A stretch of DNA of 64,000 nucleotides, from contig OY744608.1 of the NCBI GenBank assembly GCA_963556255.1, positions 29,824,154 through 29,888,153 of the forward strand, read 5' to 3'. This stretch comes from Allolobophora icterica. Lineage: Eukaryota; Annelida; Clitellata; Crassiclitellata; Lumbricidae. A model generated the notes under the pieces. It was not told the DNA's origin. It saw nothing but the letters and a program-made list of their open reading frames with translations, and did no database searches. This document shows, one piece after another, positions 57,460 through 64,000 of the stretch (position 1 is the stretch's first letter; each line of letters starts with the position of its first letter). The translations under genes were made by a program, and so were the position numbers.

Positions 57460-60400
57460 GTATATATTTGGTGCAATGTTTGTTACACAACTGGAATTTA
57501 TCGACTTCTATCTCGACTATTACGAAAACAGAGTGCGTGATAGAAGTTCCAAAGCAAGCAGTTTGCTTTGAAACTAACGTCGAGGTAAAATTGTCTGTCT
57601 TTGTGGTGAACTTCCAACGAGCTATAAGTCATCAAGTGCATGTTTGTTTCGTTAGCTGTTTTATTATTTCTTAGATAAATTACTACAGCTTAATTTATTG
57701 AGGTCAATGGGCTGGAGTTCACTCTAACACATAACAGTTGTATAATGTATCCCTGTGCGGGTATTTTTAATGAAGCTCTTGTGTAATTTAATCATACAGA
57801 GCTACAGAACAAATGAAACGAAACTCTTGTATAGGGGCCTACACTATTTCATATCCATGTGTTACTATTGTGTTTTCCTGTAGCAGACCTAATTTCCGCT
57901 GTGTAAGCCTAGAGAATAATTTTTTATGGTTCTAAACGATGTAGCCAGTGACGAATAATGGTGACTGCGTTTGTGCAAAAGAGCGGGATAATCAAGAAAG
58001 CCCAGTAGAAAGAGACGTGTCTTACTAATTAGTCGACGAACTACAACATCCTAGTAACCACCAATTACATGGTTAGGATGGTGTAGGAGGATGCCAGTCT
58101 CATCTTAATTCTTAATTGTGCGAGATGAAGAGATGGTGAGAGCTGAGAGAAACGATCAGAGAAAGTAACAGCAATTACGAAGTTCTAAGCAACTCCGGAA
58201 ACCACAGAGTAAGAAGGTGAAGCAGTGACTAGGTCAGTAAGAAAGTAATTCGGTCAGTAAGGAAGTGATTCGGTCAGTAAGGAAGTGATTCGGTCAGTAA
58301 GGAAGTGATTCGGTTAGTGAGGAAGTGATTCGGTCAGTAAGGAAGTGATTCGGTCAGTGAGGAAGTGATTCGGTCAGTAAGGAAGTGATTCGGCCAGCGA
58401 GGAAGTGATTCGGTCAAGGAAGTGATTCGGTCAGTAGGGAAGTGATTCGATCAGCGAGGAAGAGGCAAATCCACCTGCGGTTTCTGAATTTTATCAAACT
58501 GTTATGGATGTTGTTGGGTCCCCAGTAAGACTAACGATATTTAGTCCTAAATAAAAAGAGCCCAGGCATGTTTGGGTCAACAGTAGCGATCTATCAAAAG
58601 AGAGCTATGAACCAGCGTCTGAGATTTGTTTAACGAAAATTATTGTCACTCGGCAGTAAGCAATATATATCTAAGCTTGATAAATATATATGTATGTATG
58701 TATATATTTGGAGTAATGTTTGTTACACAACTGGAATGTATCGACTTTTATCTCGACTATTACGAAACAGAGTGCGTGATAGAAGTTCCAAAGCAAGCAG
58801 TTTTGCTTTGAAACTAACGTCGAGGTAAAATAGTCTGTCTTTGTGGTGAACTTCCAACGAGCTATAAGTCATCAAGTGCATGTTTGTTTCGTTAACTGTT
58901 TTATTATTTATTAAATAAATTACTACAGCTTAATTTATTGAGGTCAATGGGCTGGAGTTCACTCTAACGCATAACAGTTGTATAATGTATCCCTGTGCGG
59001 GTATTTTTAATGAAGCTCTTGTGTAATTTAATCATACAGAGCTACAGAACAAATGAAACGAAACTCTTGTATAGGGGCCTACACTATTTCATATCCATGT
59101 GTTACTATTGTGTTTTCCTGTAGCAGACCTAATTTCCGCTGTGTAAGCCTAGAGAATAATTTTTAATGGTTCTAAACGATGTAGCCAGTGACGAATAATG
59201 GTGACTGCGTTTGTGCAAAAGAGCGGGATAGGCAAGAAAGCCCAGTAGAAAGAGACGTGTCTTACTAATTAGTCGACGAACTACAACATCCTAGTAACCA
59301 CCAATTACATGGTTAGGATGGTGTAGGAGGATGCCAGTCACATCTTAATCCTTAATTGTGCGAGATGAAGAGATGGTGAGAGCTGAGAGAAACGATCAGA
59401 GAAAGTAACAGCAATTACGAAGTTCTAAGCAACTCCGGAAACGACAGAGTAAGAAGGTGAAGCAGTGACTAGGTCAGTAAGAAAGTAATTCGGTCAGTAA
59501 GGAAGTGATTCGGTCAGTAAGGAAGTGATTCGGTTAGTGAGGAAGTGATTCGGTCAGTAAGGAAGTGATTCGGTCAGTGAGGAAGTGATTCGGTCAGTAA
59601 GGAAGTGATTCGGCCAGCGAGGAAGTGATTCGGTCAAGGAAGTGATTCGGTCAGTAGGGAAGTGATTCGATCAGCGAGGAAGAGGCAAATCCACCTGCGG
59701 TTTCTGAATTTTGTCAAACTGTTATGGATGTTGTTGGGTCCCCAGTAAGACTAACGATATTTAGTCCTAAATAAAAAGAGCCCACGCATGTTTGGGTCAA
59801 CAGTAGCGATCTATCAAAAAGAGAGCTATGAACCAGCGTCTGAGATTTGTTTAACGAAAATTATTGTCACTCGGCAGTAAGCAATATATATCTAAGCTTG
59901 ATAAATATATATGTATGTATGTATATATTTGGAGTAATGTTTGTTACACAACTGGAATGTATCGACTTTTATCTCGACTATTACGAAACAGAGTGCGTGA
60001 TAGAAGTTCCAAAGCAAGCAGTTTTGCTTTGAAACTAACGTCGAGGTAAAATAGTCTGTCTTTGTGGTGAACTTCCAACGAGCTATAAGTCATCAAGTGC
60101 ATGTTTGTTTCGTTAACTGTTTTATTATTTATTAAATAAATTACTACAGCTTAATTTATTGAGGTCAATGGGCTGGAGTTCACTCTAACGCATAATAGTT
60201 GTATAATGTATCCCTGTGCGGGTATTTTTAATGAAGCTCTTGTGTAATTTAATCATACAGAGCTACAGAACAAATGAAACGAAACTCTTGTATAGGGGCC
60301 TACACTATTTCATATCCATGTGTTACTATTGTGTTTTCCTGTAGCAGACCTAATTTCCGCTGTGTAAGCCTAGAGAATAATTTTTAATGGTTCTAAACGA

Positions 60401-63400
60401 TGTAGCCAGTGACAAATAATGGTGACTGCGTTTGTGCAAAAGAGCGGGATAGGCAAGAAAGCCCAGTAGAAAGAGACGTGTCTTACTAATTAGTCGACGA
60501 ACTACAACATCCTAGTAACCACCAATTACATGGTTAGGATGGTGTAGGAGGATGCCAGTCACATCTTAATCCTTAATTGTGCGAGATGAAGAGATGGTGG
60601 GAGCTGAGAGAAACGATCAGAGAAAGTAACAGCAATTACGAAGTTCTAAGCAACTCCAGAAACGACAGAGTAAGAAGGTGAAGCAGTGACTAGGTCAGTA
60701 AGAAAGTAATTCGGTCAGTAAGGAAGTGATTCGGTCAGTAAGGAAGTGATTCGGTCAGTAAGGAAGTGATTCGGTTAGTGAGGAAGTGATTCGGTCAGTA
60801 AGGAAGTGATTCGGTCAGTAAGGAAGTGATTCGGCCAGCGAGGAAGTGATTCGGTCAAGGAAGTGATTCGGTCAGTAGGGAAGTGATTCGATCAGCGAGG
60901 AAGAGGCAAATCCACCTGCGGTTTCTGAATTTTGTCAAACTTTTATGGATGTTGTTGGGTCCCCAGTAAGACTAACGATATTTAGTCCTAAATAAAAAGA
61001 GCCCAGGCATGTTTGGGTCAACAGTAGCGATCTATCAAAAAGAGAGCTATGAACCAGCGTCTGAGATTTGTTTAACGAAAATTATTGTCACTCGGCAGTA
61101 AGCAATATATATCTAAGCTTGATAAATATATATGTATGTATGTATGTATATATTTGGAGTAATGTTTGTTACACAACTGGAATGTATCGACTTCTATCTC
61201 GACTATTACGAAACAGAGTGCGTGATAGAAGTTCCAAAGCAAGCAGTTTTGCTTTGAAACTAACGTCGAGGTAAAATATAGTCTGTCTTTGTGGTGAACT
61301 TCCAACGAGCTATAAGTCATCAAGTGCATGTTTGTTTCGTTAACTGTTTTATTATTTATTAAATAAATTACTACAGCTTAATTTATTGAGGTCAATGGGC
61401 TGGAGTTCACTCTAACGCATAATAGTTGTATAATGTATCCCTGTGCGGGTATTTTTAATGAAGCTCTTGTGTAATTTAATCATACAGAGCTACAGAACAA
61501 ATGAAACGAAACTCTTGTATAGGGGCCTACACTATTTCATATCCATGTGTTACTATTGTGTTTTCCTGTAGCAGACCTAATTTCCGCTGTGTAAGCCTAG
61601 AGAATAATTTTTTATGGTTCTAAACGATGTAGCCAGTGACGAATAATGGTGACTGCGTTTGTGCAAAAGAGCGGGATAGGCAAGAAAGCCCAGTAGAAAG
61701 AGACGTGTCTTACTAATTAGTCGACGAACTACAACATCCTAGTAACCACCAATTACATGGTTAGGATGGTGTAGGAGGATGCCAGTCTCATCTTAATTCT
61801 TAATTGTGCGAGATGAAGAGATGGTGAGAGCTGAGAGAAACGATCAGAGAAAGTAACAGCAATTACGAAGTTCTAAGCAACTCCGGAAACGACAGAGTAA
61901 GAAGGTGAAGCAGTGACTAGGTCAGTAAGAAAGTAATTCGGTCAGTAAGAAAGTGATTCGGTCAGTGAAAAAGTGATTCGGTCAGTGAGGAAGTGATTCG
62001 GCCAGTAAGGAAGTGATTCGGCCAGCGAGGAAGTGATTCGGTCAAGGAAGTGATTCGGTCAGTAAGGAGGTGATTCGACCAGTGAGGAAGAGGCAAATCC
62101 ACCTGCTGTTTCTGAATTTTGTCAAACTATTATGGATGTTGTTGGATCCCGACTCCCCAGTAAGACTAACGATATTTAGTCCTAAATTAAAAGAGTCCAG
62201 GGATTTTTGGGTCAACAGTAGCGATCTATCAAAAAGAGAGCTATGAACCAACTTCTGAGCATTGTTTAACGAAAATTATTGTCACTCGGCAGTAAGCAAT
62301 ATATATCTAAGCTTGATATATATAATTATATATATATATATATGTTGTATATATTTGGTGCAATGTTTGTTACACAACTGGAATTTATCGACTTCTATCT
62401 CGACTATTACGAAAACAGAGTGCGTGATAGAAGTTCCAAAGCAAGCAGTTTGCTTTGAAACAAACGTCGAGGTAAAGTTGTCTGTCTTTGTGGTGAACTT
62501 CCAACGAGCTATAAGTCGTCAAGTGCATGTTTGTTTCGTTAGCTGTTTTATTATTTATTAAATAAATTACTACAGCTTAATTTATTGAGGTCAATGGGCT
62601 AGAGTTCACTCTAACGCATAACAGTTGTGTAATGTATCCCTGTGCGGGTATTTTTAATGAAGCTCTTGTGTAATTTAATCATACAGAGCTACAGAACAAA
62701 TGAAACGAAACTCTTGTATAGGGGCCTACACTATTTCATATCCATGTGTTACTATTGTGTTTTCCTGTAGCAGACCTAATTTCCGCTGTGTAAGCCTAGA
62801 GAATAATTTTTTATGGTTCTAAACGATGTAGCCAGTGACGAATAATGGTGACTGCGTTTGTGCAAAAGAGCGGGATAGGCAAGATAGCCCAGTAGAAAGA
62901 GACGTGTCTTACTAATTAGTCGACGAACTACAACATCCTAGTAACCACCAATTACATGGTTAGGATGGTGTAGGAGGATGCCAATCTCATCTTAATTCTT
63001 AATTGTGCGAGATGAAGAGATGGTGAGAGCTGAAAGAAACGATCAGAGAAAGTAACAGCAATTACGAAGTTCTAAGCAACTCCAGAAACGACAGAGTAAG
63101 AAGGTGAAGCAGTGACTAGGTCAGTAAGAAAGTAATTCGGTCAGTAAGAAAGTGATTCGGTCAGTGAAAAAGTGATTCGGTCAGTGAGGAAGTGATTCGG
63201 CCAGTAAGGAAGTGATTCGATCAGTGAGGAAGAGGCAAATCCACCTGCGGTTTCTGAATTTTGTCAAACTATTATGGATGTTGTTGGGTCCCGACTCCCC
63301 AGTAAGACTAACGATATTTAGTCCTAAATAAAAAGAGTCCAGGCATGTTTGGGTCAACAGTAGCGATCTATCAAAAAGAGAGCTATGAACCAACTTCTGA

Positions 63401-63438
63401 GCATTGTTTATCGAAAATTATTGTCACTCGGCAGTAGG

Positions 63439-63439
<1 letters not shown>

Positions 63440-63511
<72 letters not shown>
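63440..63511. repeat. (TA)n microsatellite in the last satellite unit
   Basis: A pure ta tract of about 35 units at the variable microsatellite position of the 1.2-kb unit. Confidence 0.97.
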
Positions 63512-63512
<1 letters not shown>

Positions 63513-64000
63513 CGAGCAATGTTGGTTATACAACTGGAATTTATCGACTTTTATCTCGACTATTACGAAAACAGAGTGCGTGATAGAAGTTCCAAAGCAA
63601 GCAGTCGTCGAGGTAAAATTGTCTGTCTTTGTGGTGAACTTCCAACGAGCTATAAGTCGTCAAGTGCATGTTTGTTTCGTTAGCTGTTTTATTATTTCTT
63701 AAATAAATTACTACAGCTTAATTTATTGAGGTCAATGGGCTAGAGTTCACTCTAACGCATAACAGTTGTGTAATATATCCCTGTGCGGGTATTTTTAATG
63801 AAGCTCTTGTGTAATTTAAACATACAGAGCTACAGAACAAATGAAACGAAACTCTTGTATAGGGGCCTACACTATTTCATATCCATGTGTTACTATTGTG
63901 TTTTCCTGTAGCAGACCTAATTTGCGCTGTGTAAGCCTAGAGAATAATTTTTATGGTTCTAAACGATGTAGCCAGTGACGAACAATGGTGACTGCGTTTC

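Noticed and set aside
58626..61329. Short frames starting MFNENYCHSAVSNIY repeated in each satellite unit
   Set aside because: They shift with microsatellite length between units and show no protein-level constraint; repetition follows from the satellite itself.

Overview
This window is nuclear DNA of an animal, most likely a marine invertebrate deuterostome such as an echinoderm or a relative. The evidence is AT-rich DNA, GT-AG introns, animal-specific genes (a PBC/TALE homeobox gene, an RBM12-type five-RRM protein, PGAP2), and a very high load of LINE fragments, tRNA-derived SINEs, hAT-like MITEs and satellites. The palindrome TAGGCCTA recurs often in the non-coding DNA. The species cannot be fixed from the sequence alone.

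Three host genes are supported. An RBM12-like gene (707-3052, minus) is one uninterrupted 781-codon reading frame. A PBX/extradenticle homologue (17469-24517, minus) can be assembled from eight exons that join in frame for 403 codons; its last exon is not secured. A PGAP2 homologue (26083-35225, plus) has five exons that join in frame to a stop codon. PBX and PGAP2 are head to head with about 1.6 kb between their start codons. The genes have unrelated jobs (RNA binding, HOX-cofactor transcription factor, GPI-anchor remodelling), so no shared pathway is implied.

Layout: 0-3 kb RBM12; 3-16 kb AT-rich DNA with LINE and SINE scraps and a 257-bp MITE, the part nearest PBX perhaps being its 3' UTR; 16-24.5 kb PBX with MITEs in its introns; 24.5-26 kb divergent promoter; 26-35 kb PGAP2, with LINE tails in intron 1 and a 958-bp element with 115-bp inverted repeats in intron 4; 35-40 kb repeats and very small hAT-like elements; 40.3-42.7 kb a 17-18-bp minisatellite; 43.4-47.1 kb tandem truncated retroelement copies separated by (TTA)n tracts; 47.1-50 kb palindrome-rich repeats holding a three-level transposon nest; 51-53.3 kb a hAT element with transposase remnants and an inverted MITE pair; 54-54.5 kb telomere-like and 33-bp repeats; 55.9-64 kb a satellite with a unit near 1.2 kb that runs off the window.

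No operon-like or defence system is present. The most interesting material is mobile DNA: very short palindromic insertions with 8-bp target duplications (one with an empty site visible in a neighbouring paralogous copy), the nested transposons, the foldback element in PGAP2, and the compound satellite.
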